Shown: positions 26,728 to 36,010, counted from the stretch's first letter. The stretch: 64,000 nt of DNA from an uncultured Bacteroidales bacterium (GCA_902786925.1 CADAEK010000005.1:28519-92518); one strand, 5' to 3'. Translations and numbers: made by a program. Notes: generated from the sequence alone by a model not told the origin.

Positions 26728-27352
26728 GCTTCAACATTTCCTTTACAAATTAGACTTAGGTATGACATATTTCACTTCTATATGAAATACATTCAAAAAG
26801 AATATAAACGCTAGCATCCTTCAACACATCCCCTCTAAAACCAGCATTACGTCACCATAGAAGCAATAATCTATGCAACATACTGAAAGTATTGATAGGT
26901 TCCATTTTAATCATATCAGTTTCTCCGTATTCTTTGGCATATCGTTTAACATTCTTGAATTCCTAATACTGCATCATTTCGCCACACATCACCACCAGTT
27001 AGTTCCTCATGTTACTTACAATTTCCCGGCTCCTATATATAAGAATCCTCTAAGAGGATGATTTAGAGCCAAACGTTTCTCATCAGCATAGAGTGCTCCA
27101 CAATTACTTTTTTCAATGAGTCCTAGACGCTGAGTTCAATATCATCTCCACTATTACCTAGGAAGCATTGTTTTATGCCGAATTCAATGGCAACGCTAAC
27201 AAAATATCAAAAGCATCGGCTATCATCAAAGGCAATCATGAGCACTATTCCTTAAATCCCCTCCCCAAAGCAATCACTCTTAATATCAAAGAAGGAGCGT
27301 CAATCCTAAAACCATTGGACAACGTCCTTATTCTATACAGAAACATGTATAG
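26728..27352. other. 625-bp gene-free upstream region of the SpoIIE-STAS-NRPS operon
   Basis: This AT-rich stretch separates rel (stop at 27353) from the sensor gene, both leftward. Open frames here are short and lack any family features. A perfect 7+1+7 palindrome, ATCCTCT-A-AGAGGAT, is at 27045-27059. A weak leftward -7-like TAATTTG is at 26752-26746, only 19 nt before the start codon; it lacks one base of the consensus and has no -33 box. No strong Bacteroidetes promoter is visible, so expression may depend on an alternative promoter type. Confidence 0.5.
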
Positions 27353-29593
27353 CTACACTCGTGAAGCTTCTTTCAAGTCAGCAATCTTGCGCAAGCTAGC
27401 CAACACCTCATCCACTTCCTTGGTCCCATGCACATACATCTGAATGTTGCACTCAAAGATTCCTTTGTCACACTCAATTTCCACCTTGCGGATGTTGATG
27501 CCATGCAATACAGATATCACCTGGGTCATCTCGTGCAAAAGCCCCAACTTGTCGAAACCTTTGATATGCATAGATACTGGGAAGAGCGTGGTGCCTGCCA
27601 TTTGCCATTGTGCAGCCAATACTCGATTGCCACGATTGGCTTTCAGCTTCTCAGCGATTGAACACTGAAGTTTATGGACTATCACATGCTTGTCATCGTC
27701 AATGTAGCCCATCACTGTATCACCCGGAATTGGCTTGCAACAGTCGCACAGGGTATATTGGTTCTGAATGCTGTCCTCTGTAAGGATGATGGCTTTCTTC
27801 TTATCGAAATTTGAACTGATCTTCACCTTGCCTGTAGGGCCTTGTTTGACGGTCTTTTTACCGAATGAGAAGATGCGTTTCCAACCCACCACTTCTTCCT
27901 TTTCCTTGACCGCATCGAGCTCCGCACGTCCCAGCTGAACCTTTCCTTCAGCCAATGCAACGTAGAGTGCTTCTGGCTTCGCGAATTCGTGCAAGTTGCA
28001 AATCTTATCAACGACCAGAGAATCCTTTACGATATCATTCTGTGACAGGAACTCGTCCAGCATCTGTTCGCCTTTCTTGCGCGACTCACGCTCTTCTTTA
28101 CGAAGAATGGATAGTATCTTGGTGGTGGCCTTAGCCGTGGTGGCGATATTTAACCATTCTCGAGTTGGATGCACAGATTTTGAGGTCAGAATTTCAACCT
28201 GGTCACCACTATTCAGAACATAACTGATAGGCTCAAGCTTATGATTCACCTTTGCGCCAATGCAATGACTGCCCACAAACGTGTGGATACTGAAGGCGAA
28301 ATCGAGTGTAGTGCTGCCTGCTGGCATCGTGCGAATTTCTCCTTTAGGCGTGAACACAAAAATCTCGGAAGCAAAAAGGTTCAACTTGATGGTATCTAGG
28401 AAGTCCATTGCATCTGGCTGCGGGTCGTCAAGAATCTCCTTGATAGTAGCCAACCATTTGTCCAGCTCTATTTCCGATGCTGTTTCGGTCTTGTCTCCAT
28501 CCTTGTATTTCCAATGAGCAGCGAAACCCTTCTCTGCAATATCGTCCATACGACGAGAACGAATCTGAACCTCAATCCATTCTCCTTGCTTTGACATGAG
28601 CGTTACATGCAATGCCTGATATCCATTGGCCTTGGGATGGCTCACCCAATCTCGAGTCCTGTCAGGATGGGAAGTATATATCTTGCACAACTTGACATAG
28701 ATATCAAAACAATCGTTCAGCTCCGTATCCACATCTTCAGGGTCAAAGATAATACGGACAGCGAGAATATCGTAGATTTCCTCGAAAGGAATATGCTTCG
28801 TCTGCATCTTCCTCCAAATGGAATACGGCGACTTCACCCGTTGCTTTATGTCATAATTCAATCCCAGGCCATCCAACTGAGCACGAATGGGTGCAGCAAA
28901 TTCATCGAAAACCGTATCACGTTCAGCCTTGGTCGCCTCTAACTTATGCGCAATCTCGTTATACTCATCAGGATGCTCAAAACGGAAACTGAGATCTTCC
29001 AGCTCTGTCTTGATAGAATTGAGTCCTAAACGATTAGCTAGAGGGGCATAGATATATAAAGTTTCGCCTGCAATCTTATACTGCTTATTGACAGCTTGAC
29101 TGCCCAATGTGCGCATATTATGCAAACGGTCAGCAATCTTGATGAGTATGACACGAATATCATCACTCATCGTCAGCAACAATTTCTTGAAGTTCTCGGC
29201 TTGGGCTGAAGCATGGTCACCGAATATTCCTCCAGAAATTTTAGTCAACCCATCGACAATCTGCGCAATTTTAGGACCGAACATATTCTCGATATCCTCA
29301 ACAGTATAGTCGGTATCTTCAACAACATCGTGAAGAAGCGCAGAACAGATGGACGTAGAGCCCAACCCAATCTCACAACACACAATCTTGGCCACAGCTA
29401 TTGGATGCATGATGTAAGGTTCACCTGACAAACGGCGCACTCCCTTATGTGCATGCTTGGCAAAGTTGAAAGCCTTTGTGATAATATCGACTTTCTTACG
29501 ATGCTTGCTGGCCAAATATGCATCAATCAAACTTTGGAACTCATCATTAACCATCTTCTCTTCGAGTTCCATATCAGCCATTGTCGTTTCCAT
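27353..29593 (-). CDS. rel: Bifunctional (p)ppGpp synthetase/hydrolase
   Basis: This is the stringent-response enzyme, 746 residues. The N-terminal HD hydrolase domain is intact: HPIAVAKIV, then ALLHDVVEDTD with H88, D89, E92 and D93. The synthetase domain contains DILAVRIIFD, HPKANGYQALHVTL and EVQIRS. A TGS domain follows (FVFTPKGEIRTMPAGSTTLDF) and the C-terminus has an ACT domain (about residues 670-746). An intact HD motif points to both synthesis and hydrolysis, as expected for the usual single Rel of Bacteroidetes. It is the last gene of the parA-parB-DUF5683-mltD-rel run, starting 55 nt after mltD. Confidence 0.95.
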   Translation of the reverse strand: METTMADMELEEKMVNDEFQSLIDAYLASKHRKKVDIITKAFNFAKHAHKGVRRLSGEPYIMHPIAVAKIVCCEIGLGSTSICSALLHDVVEDTDYTVEDIENMFGPKIAQIVDGLTKISGGIFGDHASAQAENFKKLLLTMSDDIRVILIKIADRLHNMRTLGSQAVNKQYKIAGETLYIYAPLANRLGLNSIKTELEDLSFRFEHPDEYNEIAHKLEATKAERDTVFDEFAAPIRAQLDGLGLNYDIKQRVKSPYSIWRKMQTKHIPFEEIYDILAVRIIFDPEDVDTELNDCFDIYVKLCKIYTSHPDRTRDWVSHPKANGYQALHVTLMSKQGEWIEVQIRSRRMDDIAEKGFAAHWKYKDGDKTETASEIELDKWLATIKEILDDPQPDAMDFLDTIKLNLFASEIFVFTPKGEIRTMPAGSTTLDFAFSIHTFVGSHCIGAKVNHKLEPISYVLNSGDQVEILTSKSVHPTREWLNIATTAKATTKILSILRKEERESRKKGEQMLDEFLSQNDIVKDSLVVDKICNLHEFAKPEALYVALAEGKVQLGRAELDAVKEKEEVVGWKRIFSFGKKTVKQGPTGKVKISSNFDKKKAIILTEDSIQNQYTLCDCCKPIPGDTVMGYIDDDKHVIVHKLQCSIAEKLKANRGNRVLAAQWQMAGTTLFPVSMHIKGFDKLGLLHEMTQVISVLHGINIRKVEIECDKGIFECNIQMYVHGTKEVDEVLASLRKIADLKEASRV

Positions 29594-29648
29594 AGAGTTG
29601 TATGATTTACTGATTAAAGATTCATTCTCCCCCTCTTTTCGCTGTATG

Positions 29649-30959
29649 CTATTTCACACGAAGTTTTTGACCCTCACGAATCATATCACCACGTATATTA
29701 TTCATCTTCCGCAAATTGTCAACAGTTGTGCCATTTTTCTTAGCTATAGAAGACAGCGTTTCGCCTCGCTTTACAGATACATTCTTTGAGGCCTGTGAGC
29801 GAGTATTACGAGCACGTCGGCTGCTACGTGACGCAGAACGATTCGAAGACTGCTGCTCCACCTGAACATTCTCTACATTATCAACAACTGAACGACGGAC
29901 ACCTGCTGCTAATGAACCGACTGCCGCATTAGAACCATAAATACTATCCTCTTTCAGAATAAAGTCTTCCACTGCACTTGCAGGCAGGCGAAGCACATTA
30001 TCGGCCGGAACAATGTCGCGACGGTACTGCGGATTGATGGCACGCAATTCGTCAATGGTCACATTGCAACGCGCAGCAATCTGAGCGAATGTCACTTCAC
30101 GCTGCACGACGATAGTGTCCGACTCTAATGGCAACGTCGTCTCGCGTGGCACTATGCCATGTTCACAATAATAATTCATGATATAAGTGGCGGCGATGAA
30201 TGCAGGCACATATCCACGAGTTTCACGGGGCAGGCGACTGTACACGGACCAAAAATCAGCACCTTCTTGGCTACCTGAGCGAAGGATTGCCTTCTGCACA
30301 TTTCCTTCACCACAATTGTATGCAGCGATAGCTAATCCCCAATCACCAAACATATCGTACAAATCACGCAGATAACGAGCTGCGGCTTCACTTGACTTAA
30401 CTGGATCGCGGCGTTCATCCACCAAAGTGTTAACCTCCAATCCATAGCGCTTACCTGTTGTCAGCATGAATTGCCAAAGACCTGCAGCACCCACTCTGGA
30501 AGTAGCAGATGGGCGAAGTCCCGATTCTATTACCGGCAAATACTTCAGTTCCAAAGGCAAGTTATAGCGCTCCAATGCTTCTTCAAATATAGGATTGTAA
30601 AAATTAGAAGAAGCCAGCATAACTGCAACAGAGCCTTTCATACGTGTGCTGTACGTATCGATATATTTCTTGATTACATCATTAAGCGGCATCTCGATTG
30701 TCGTAGGAATACGTGACAGACGATTGACCAGAACCGAATCATCATATGACAATGTACGAGCAACACCAGTACCTTCTGACAAATTATTCAGGTTTGTATA
30801 GTCTTTCATCAGCTCTTCTTCACTCACAAACAAACCTTCAGGCATATCATCAACTTGCTCCACTACCCCACTATCAGCAACAACAGAGGTCTCCACTTGT
30901 GCCCATGTGCTGGAAGCAGATAACACGAATAAACAGAAAAACATCAACGTCTTGTTCAT
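29649..30959 (-). CDS. mltD: Membrane-bound lytic murein transglycosylase D-like with LysM repeats
   Basis: The 436-residue protein carries a signal peptide ([17 protein letters not shown]). The SLT/GH23 domain spans about residues 125-240 and has the catalytic Glu145 in [11 protein letters not shown], followed by GAAGLWQFM and [12 protein letters not shown]. Two LysM modules follow, at about 285-330 and 392-436; the last contains [21 protein letters not shown]. An Arg/Ser-rich linker lies between them. It cleaves peptidoglycan glycan strands to 1,6-anhydro products in the periplasm. There is no lipobox Cys, unlike E. coli MltD. Confidence 0.93.
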   Translation of the reverse strand: MNKTLMFFCLFVLSASSTWAQVETSVVADSGVVEQVDDMPEGLFVSEEELMKDYTNLNNLSEGTGVARTLSYDDSVLVNRLSRIPTTIEMPLNDVIKKYIDTYSTRMKGSVAVMLASSNFYNPIFEEALERYNLPLELKYLPVIESGLRPSATSRVGAAGLWQFMLTTGKRYGLEVNTLVDERRDPVKSSEAAARYLRDLYDMFGDWGLAIAAYNCGEGNVQKAILRSGSQEGADFWSVYSRLPRETRGYVPAFIAATYIMNYYCEHGIVPRETTLPLESDTIVVQREVTFAQIAARCNVTIDELRAINPQYRRDIVPADNVLRLPASAVEDFILKEDSIYGSNAAVGSLAAGVRRSVVDNVENVQVEQQSSNRSASRSSRRARNTRSQASKNVSVKRGETLSSIAKKNGTTVDNLRKMNNIRGDMIREGQKLRVK

Positions 30960-30983
30960 ATACTCATTTCTTTATTTTTCAAA

Positions 30984-31769
30984 TTAAAAATTCAAACTAC
31001 ATTGCAGGCCGTAAGAACTGCCATTCATCCCAGGGGAACGGAATGCGGGCAATCTATCGTGAATAACGGCAGGACGCACTTTCATGGACAAATCCTTGCT
31101 AATATCGAAACTTGACAGCTCGGCATCCACGTATGCATCGATAATAGACAATGCATACACACCTATCATGCAGAACATGCTCAAATCTCTGTAGCGGCGA
31201 TAATAGTTCTTCTTGCGCCGAAAGAGTTCTTGCAAGCGGTTCTTATTGGCTTGGACATTATACTTCGCAGGAATGAAGTTCTCATAACTGTTAGTGTTCT
31301 CATCGCTGTCCATGATGTCTATGTATGCCTGAGAATAATCTCTATACATCGTGTTGTTCCAGTTCAATGCATAAATACACCCTAAGAATCCCCCATATAC
31401 CAAAGGAAGTTTCCAGTATTTACGATTGTATATCTGTCCTCCTCCCGGGAAAATGATAGCAAACCACATCGCCTTTTTAGGGTCAGGAACAAAACGTTCT
31501 TGAACCTTTTTACCTAAGACATTCGCGATAGAATCTTCGGTAAAAGAGACACGTCTTATGAGAGTATCAGCCGGAACAAGCACTGGCTTCACATCTTCAG
31601 CTGTAACATAGACATCTTCGCCCACAGGCAAATCTACCGTTGAAATGCTATCTGCGGCAGCATGGCTCAAGCTTTCGTCCGGATACTCCTGAGCGGATAT
31701 CCTTCCACAGAAGGAGAACATCCAAACCCAAAGACACATTATATAATATATGTGACGATTCAACCACAT
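30984..31769 (-). CDS. DUF5683-domain membrane protein
   Basis: The 261-residue protein has an N-terminal signal or membrane segment (CLWVWMFSFCGRISA). A central DUF5683 region is marked by DPKKAMWFAIIFPGGGQIYN and the following hydrophobic LVYGGFLGCIYALNW. A second hydrophobic stretch lies near FCMIGVYALSIIDAYVDA. The family is found beside parB and lytic transglycosylases in Bacteroidetes; its function is not established. It lies 6 nt after parB and 24 nt before mltD. The context hints at envelope work tied to the cell cycle, which is inference. Confidence 0.85.
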   Translation of the reverse strand: MWLNRHIYYIMCLWVWMFSFCGRISAQEYPDESLSHAAADSISTVDLPVGEDVYVTAEDVKPVLVPADTLIRRVSFTEDSIANVLGKKVQERFVPDPKKAMWFAIIFPGGGQIYNRKYWKLPLVYGGFLGCIYALNWNNTMYRDYSQAYIDIMDSDENTNSYENFIPAKYNVQANKNRLQELFRRKKNYYRRYRDLSMFCMIGVYALSIIDAYVDAELSSFDISKDLSMKVRPAVIHDRLPAFRSPGMNGSSYGLQCSLNF

Positions 31770-31775
31770 AAATCG

Positions 31776-32663
31776 TTATTGGAAAAGAGACAGAATTCTG
31801 CGCAAATCATCGGCATTCTTATAGGAGAAAGATACCTTACCTCCACCTTGAGCTGTACTAGAGAGCTTCACATCAACCCCCATGCAAGAAGATAATTGAG
31901 TACGAATAGCCTCAAGTTCTTCCGTCATGGGAACACGTCCGAGACGGGAAGGAGCTGCAGGAACTCGCTTTTTATCATCACTCTCATTCATCTCCTTAAT
32001 CAACTCTTCAACCTGACGAACAGAATAACCTTTATTCTGAATCTCATTAAACACCTTTATCTGAGCCTTTGGATCGTCCAATGCCAACAATGAACGCGCA
32101 TGCCCCGTATCAATCTGATGATTCTGAATTGCCACTTGCACCGGAGCTGGCAACTTCAATAAGCGCAGATAATTTGCAACAGTTGCACGCTTCTTGCCCA
32201 CACGCTCACTCAATTTTTCCTGAGTCAAACCATAAGCGTCAATTAAGTGCTGATAGGCCAATGCGATTTCGATAGAATTAAGGTCCTGGCGCTGAATGTT
32301 CTCTATCAACGCCATTTCCATCACGTTTTCATCACTTGCCGTACGTATATAAGCAGGTATGGACACAAGACCAGCACGCTGAGATGCACGCCAACGACGT
32401 TCACCCGCAATAATCTGATATCGCCCGTTGTCCAATTCACGCAAAGTAATCGGCTGAATAATACCTATTTCTGAAATAGAATCAGCCAATTCCTGCAATG
32501 CCTCTTCATCAAATTCATGACGAGGCTGATTCGGATTCCGCTCTATCAAGTTAATGTCTATCTCATTGATTGTTGAAGAACCCTCTGTACGCACGTCTTC
32601 CGTGGAGATAAGTGCATTCAGTCCTCGACCGAGAGGGGAACCAAACTTTTTTCTAACAGCCAT
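31776..32663 (-). CDS. parB: Chromosome partitioning protein ParB
   Basis: ParB is a CTP-dependent DNA clamp that loads at parS and helps segregate the origin. The 295-residue protein shows the N-terminal LGRGLNALI motif that stimulates ParA, the CTP-binding GERRWRA box (residues 87-93), ENIQRQDLNSIE, and a helix-turn-helix LTQEKLSERVGKKRATVANYL. A C-terminal dimerisation domain follows. Length is typical for chromosomal ParB. It is 30 nt downstream of parA. No full parS palindrome is seen inside the gene. Confidence 0.96.
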   Translation of the reverse strand: MAVRKKFGSPLGRGLNALISTEDVRTEGSSTINEIDINLIERNPNQPRHEFDEEALQELADSISEIGIIQPITLRELDNGRYQIIAGERRWRASQRAGLVSIPAYIRTASDENVMEMALIENIQRQDLNSIEIALAYQHLIDAYGLTQEKLSERVGKKRATVANYLRLLKLPAPVQVAIQNHQIDTGHARSLLALDDPKAQIKVFNEIQNKGYSVRQVEELIKEMNESDDKKRVPAAPSRLGRVPMTEELEAIRTQLSSCMGVDVKLSSTAQGGGKVSFSYKNADDLRRILSLFQ

Positions 32664-32693
32664 ATATTCTTTTCGTTTGAAAACGTTTCACAT

Positions 32694-33461
32694 TTATTTT
32701 CCTTCGCGCGCCATAATCTCCTTTGCTAAAGAGATATAATTCTTGGCTCCATTTGACATTGCATCATACAAGATACACGGAATACCATGACTCGGCGCTT
32801 CCGACAACTTCACATTACGCTGAATCACCGTTTTGAACACCAGCTCCTGGAAGTGACGTTTCACCTCTTCGTAAATCTGATTAGCCAAACGAAGACGAGA
32901 GTCAAACATGGTCAGCAAAAATCCTTCAATCTCCAGATGAGGATTCAGCTTCGATTTAATAATCTTAATGGTATTGAGCAGTTTGCTGATGCCTTCCAAT
33001 GCAAAATATTCACACTGCACAGGAATAATGATGGAATCAGCTGCTGTCAACGAATTAACCGTAATGATACCCAAGGAAGGAGAACAGTCTATAAAAATAT
33101 AGTCGTATTCAGCACGTAATGGGGACAAAATCTTCTTTAGGACCATTTCCCGTTTATCTATATTGAGCATTTCAATCTCAGCACCAACCAAATCAATATG
33201 GCTCGGAATGACATCCAGACCATCAATATCAGTTGAATATATTGCCTCATGAGGGTCTACTGCGCTAGTAATACAATCATAGATAGAAGTATCCACCTGC
33301 TGAATATCTACACCCAAACCAGAAGATGCATTTGCCTGCGGATCGGCATCAACCACAAGAACTTTTTTATCGAAAGCAGCAATACTTGCAGCAAGATTAA
33401 TGGCTGTAGTAGTCTTACCAACGCCACCCTTCTGATTGGCCAGTGCAATAATCTTTCCCAT
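32694..33461 (-). CDS. parA: Chromosome partitioning ATPase ParA (Soj)
   Basis: This deviant Walker ATPase binds DNA non-specifically in the ATP-bound dimer form and is released by ParB. The 255 residues start with [20 protein letters not shown] (deviant Walker A, residues 11-18). [13 protein letters not shown] and the Walker B region [11 protein letters not shown] follow. The protein lacks the N-terminal HTH of plasmid ParA proteins, which fits the chromosomal Soj type. It is the first gene of the operon. A promoter and two half-parS-like sites lie upstream. Confidence 0.96.
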   Translation of the reverse strand: MGKIIALANQKGGVGKTTTAINLAASIAAFDKKVLVVDADPQANASSGLGVDIQQVDTSIYDCITSAVDPHEAIYSTDIDGLDVIPSHIDLVGAEIEMLNIDKREMVLKKILSPLRAEYDYIFIDCSPSLGIITVNSLTAADSIIIPVQCEYFALEGISKLLNTIKIIKSKLNPHLEIEGFLLTMFDSRLRLANQIYEEVKRHFQELVFKTVIQRNVKLSEAPSHGIPCILYDAMSNGAKNYISLAKEIMAREGK

Positions 33462-33565
33462 ATCAAACTACAATTTATACGTTAATTCAATAAGGCATCA
33501 GGAACAGGTATAGATACATCGCAGCATTCCTTCATACCCTATCGTTCATCATTCAATTCTACATG

Positions 33566-33573
33566 CAAAGATA
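33566..33573 (-). promoter_or_regulatory. -7 element of the parA promoter
   Basis: Read leftward, TATCTTTG matches TAnnTTTG and lies about 100 nt upstream of the parA start. No TTTG is present at the usual -33 distance; that position is occupied by the two GTGGAACA sites. Confidence 0.6.
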
Positions 33574-33580
33574 CAACTTT

Positions 33581-33614
33581 TATGTGGAACAGAAGAATAA
33601 AATACGTGGAACAT
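33581..33614. promoter_or_regulatory. Two parS-half-like direct repeats at the parA promoter
   Basis: TATGTGGAACAG (33581-33592) and TACGTGGAACAT (33603-33614) share TAyGTGGAACA and are exactly 22 bp apart, two helical turns. They resemble one arm of the parS palindrome (CACGTG[A/G]AACA). They cover the spacer and -33 region of the parA promoter, which fits an operator for autoregulation. The binding protein is inferred. Confidence 0.45.
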
Positions 33615-33747
33615 TATAGGCTTTTCACTTTTTTTGACTTCCCTTCGCACACACAATCCAACTTACATTACACCCGCAACAGTAAACACCATTAACCCTA
33701 CATCATCATAACGGCTATGGGTGCACCATTGCATTCTTTTACATATG

Positions 33748-33908
33748 GCTTACCCAGTCTTTTCATTACGGCTTGCCCGCTCACTCAATTGTGGCTTGCC
33801 CGCTCACTCAATTGAGGCTTGCCCGCTCACTCAATTGAGGCTTGCTCGCTCACTCGATTGCGGCTTGCTCACTCACTCGATTGTGGCTTGCTCACTCACT
33901 CCATGGAG
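33748..33908. repeat. Seven-copy 23-bp tandem array
   Basis: Units start at 33748 (degenerate), 33771, 33794, 33817, 33840, 33863 and 33886. The unit is GCTTGCCCGCTCACTCAATTGAG with changes. Its last 10 bp form a palindrome: CTCAATTGAG in two copies and CTCCATGGAG in the last, where both arms changed together. A unit of 23 bp shifts reading frame at every copy, so an open frame across it is not evidence of coding. Confidence 0.9.
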
Positions 33909-34230
33909 TATTGTCACATCACACGCCAGAGCTCGTGGAATAACAGCAGCTTGTATAATGGCATCCATTCACGACTAACAGTCCACTACCAATCCACTTT
34001 CACTAAGCAATATCGACAAGAAGCGACGATTCAGATCGTGACATATAAGCTAAACGTAGCATTGGAGAGTGCCACCCTCTAATAATAGAAGAACCGTAAT
34101 TATCCTGCGAGCCAATAAGAAAAAAGACGGAATCATTATGCCTATATAAGTATTGAGCTGTTTAAGCACATTCACAGGAAGACAATAGTGCTTGATGCGC
34201 GAGTTACAGTTACACCTTTGCCAATAGATA
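33909..34230. other. Gene-free stretch between the 23-bp array and the tRNA terminator
   Basis: I see no gene, RNA or clear promoter here. The sequence is of mixed composition with short open frames only. A TACACCTTTG-like string near 34211-34220 does not match the promoter spacing rules well enough to call. Confidence 0.5.
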
Positions 34231-34234
34231 AAAA

Positions 34235-34267
34235 AAAGAGGAGAAAGATAAAATCCTTCTCCTCTTT
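34235..34267 (-). terminator. Terminator of the tRNA-Pro/tRNA-Val unit
   Basis: AAAGAGGAGAAAG at 34235-34247 pairs with CCTTCTCCTCTTT at 34255-34267 with one mismatch. The run of A at 34230-34237 gives a U-tract for leftward transcription, immediately after tRNA-Val. Confidence 0.85.
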
Positions 34268-34268
34268 G

Positions 34269-34343
34269 TGGGCGCTGACGGATTCGAACCGCCGACCCTC
34301 TGCTTGTAAGGCAGACGCTCTGAACCAGCTGAGCTAAGCGCCC
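34269..34343 (-). tRNA. tRNA-Val (anticodon UAC)
   Basis: Read leftward the acceptor stem GGGCGCT/AGCGCCC is perfect, the D-arm is AGCTCAGCTGGTTCAGAGC, and the anticodon loop CTTACAA gives TAC. The T-arm contains GGTTCGAATCC. The discriminator is A and no CCA is encoded. It is cotranscribed with tRNA-Pro, 7 nt away. Confidence 0.95.
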
Positions 34344-34350
34344 TTGTTAG

Positions 34351-34423
34351 TCGGGATGACACGACTCGAACGTGCGACCCCTTGGTCCCAAACCAAGTAT
34401 ACTACCAACTGTACTACATCCCG
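34351..34423 (-). tRNA. tRNA-Pro (anticodon UGG)
   Basis: Read leftward the acceptor CGGGATG/CATCCCG pairs perfectly. The anticodon arm CTTGG-TTTGGGA-CCAAG gives TGG, and the T-loop is GTTCGAGTC. The discriminator is A and no CCA is encoded. It is the first tRNA of a two-gene unit. Confidence 0.94.
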
Positions 34424-34463
34424 ATTTTATGTGGTTTCTAAGCCTCTCCCCTGAAAAGCACTG

Positions 34464-34495
34464 CAAAGGTACGGCTTTTCTCAATACCCACCAAA
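34464..34495 (-). promoter_or_regulatory. Promoter of the tRNA-Pro/tRNA-Val unit
   Basis: Leftward TTTG at 34495-34492 and TACCTTTG at 34471-34464 are 20 bp apart, close to consensus. It is about 40 nt upstream of the tRNA-Pro 5' end. Confidence 0.8.
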
Positions 34496-34533
34496 CAAAT
34501 GAGCACTTTTTTATCAAGAAAATTAAAAAAAGA

Positions 34534-34571
34534 TGAAGGGGCGGCTTCATATAGATGAAACCACCCCTTCA
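34534..34571 (-). terminator. Terminator of the OmpA-family gene
   Basis: TGAAGGGG at 34534-34541 pairs with CCCCTTCA at 34564-34571, and inner GG/CC and TTCAT/ATGAA pairs extend it. A run of A at 34525-34531 supplies the U-tract on the leftward transcript, 20 nt after the stop. Confidence 0.8.
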
Positions 34572-34591
34572 AAAGTATATTTATTGTCGTT

Positions 34592-35764
34592 TTACTTCAG
34601 TGTGATGATTGCACGACGGTTAAGGTTGAATGGAGCAACATCATTTACACCACCAAGACCCTTAACTTCGATCTTCGCACGGTCAACACCAAGGTTAACG
34701 AGCTCATCAGCAACAGCCTGAGCACGAGCCTCAGAAAGTTTCTGGTTGTAAGCAGAAGAACCAGTCTTGCTATCAGCAGCACCAGTTACGACTACAGTTG
34801 CGCCAGTATTCTTTGCAGCAGTAGCAACAGCTTCAAGGTTGATGAGATCCTTCTTAGAGTTAACCTTAGAAGAGTTGATGTTGAAGAATACAGAAGTAGC
34901 AGCAGAAGCTACATTGCTAGCAACTGGGCACTTGTGGTTAGCCCACTTAGCGAGCTCAGCACGAAGACGTGCGTTCTCGTCCTGCTCAGACTTCAACTGA
35001 GAACGGAGAGCAGCGAGCTTAGAGCAAGCCTCTGCAGAAAGAGCCTCATAGTCCTCAAGAGATACAGCCTTAGACCAGCCAGTCTTGCCAAGGTTGAAAG
35101 TAACACCGAGGTCTACACTTGCAAGGTTGTCAGCCTGGAATGCTGCGTTTTCCTTGTCATAATATGGCATGTAGTCTTGACCAGTGAAAGCATAAGTTAC
35201 ATCCAGATAAACACCTACACGCTTAGAAACCTTCCATGCAGATTCGAAGCCAAGGCCAAGAACTGGAGAATAAGTATCTCTTGCGAAATTACGGAGAACA
35301 CCCATACGTGGGAAAGCAATCAAGTTCCAAACACGAGACTCATTAAAACCACAAACAAGGTTGCTGAGGTTGAACTCTGTGTCGAAGTAAACAGCAGCGA
35401 AACCACCCTTACATCCGTTAGGAGTTTCCCACACGTGATCTGCATTGCGGAAAGCGTGATGGAAAGCACCGTTCTCCCAGTTGAGTTTCAGACGAGTACC
35501 AATGCCTGGAGTAAACCACTTACCTACAGCAAGGTCAAGACCATAAGTACGACCATCGTGCCAATCCTTTTTCAGGAGGCTACCATAACCATACACACTT
35601 GAAACGTTCATGTCAACGCCAGCCTGAACAAACCAGTTTGACCAGAAAGAATTTGTGGCCACGCTGTACTTGTTAGTTGTTGGTGTTGCAAATTCGTCGC
35701 ACTGTGCATTAGCAGCAACAGTACCGAGGCCTACAAAGGCCAACGCCATCATTAACTTTTTCAT
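34592..35764 (-). CDS. OmpA-family outer-membrane protein
   Basis: The 390-residue protein has a signal peptide (MKKLMMALAFVGLGTVAANA). A beta-barrel-like N-terminal region spans about residues 30-240, ending with VDLGVTFNLGKTGW. A short helical linker with ALRSQLKSEQDENARLRAEL follows. The C-terminal OmpA peptidoglycan-binding domain covers about 285-390, including FFNINSSKVNSK and SEARAQAVADELVNLGV, then the NLNRRAIITL end. It should tie the outer membrane to peptidoglycan. Codons look strongly biased (AAG, GTT, GCA), suggesting high expression. It is monocistronic, with its own promoter, a leader of about 130 nt and a terminator. Confidence 0.9.
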   Translation of the reverse strand: MKKLMMALAFVGLGTVAANAQCDEFATPTTNKYSVATNSFWSNWFVQAGVDMNVSSVYGYGSLLKKDWHDGRTYGLDLAVGKWFTPGIGTRLKLNWENGAFHHAFRNADHVWETPNGCKGGFAAVYFDTEFNLSNLVCGFNESRVWNLIAFPRMGVLRNFARDTYSPVLGLGFESAWKVSKRVGVYLDVTYAFTGQDYMPYYDKENAAFQADNLASVDLGVTFNLGKTGWSKAVSLEDYEALSAEACSKLAALRSQLKSEQDENARLRAELAKWANHKCPVASNVASAATSVFFNINSSKVNSKKDLINLEAVATAAKNTGATVVVTGAADSKTGSSAYNQKLSEARAQAVADELVNLGVDRAKIEVKGLGGVNDVAPFNLNRRAIITLK

Positions 35765-35903
35765 AAATACTTTATTTAATAAAAAAACAATAATTAGTTT
35801 CTTAACTTATAACCCTAACCACCTTATTCAGATGATACACTTTAAGAATTGGTATTTGTCATTCACGCTTTCACGTTACAACAAAATACACTACTCACGG
35901 GTG

Positions 35904-35911
35904 CAAAGTTA
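35904..35911 (-). promoter_or_regulatory. -7 element of the OmpA-family gene promoter
   Basis: Leftward TAACTTTG fits TAnnTTTG. It predicts a 5' leader of about 130 nt before the start at 35764, long for this window. A poly-A/T block upstream (35934-35960) may act as an UP-like element; no exact -33 TTTG at 19-20 bp is seen. Confidence 0.6.
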
Positions 35912-36010
35912 CAGATTTCGATGATTACTTCATTAAAAAAACAAAAAAAAATACAAAAAATCCCTTAACAAGCGTACGAATTAGCCACCTCGAACGCCTT
36001 TTTAGCCAAT

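Noticed and set aside
26873..27061. 62-codon His/Phe-rich frame upstream of the sensor gene
   Set aside because: No start signal, no conserved motif; composition reflects AT-rich intergenic DNA.
27168..27443. 91-codon open frame on the plus strand beyond rel
   Set aside because: It runs into the antisense strand of rel, has no recognisable domain and no promoter.
33748..33908. CRISPR array
   Set aside because: Units are directly abutting 23-bp repeats with no variable spacers and no cas genes nearby.
33721..33978. An 85-codon open frame across the 23-bp array
   Set aside because: The unit is not a multiple of 3, so each copy is read in a new frame; composition and pattern come from the DNA repeat and no start context or family is seen.
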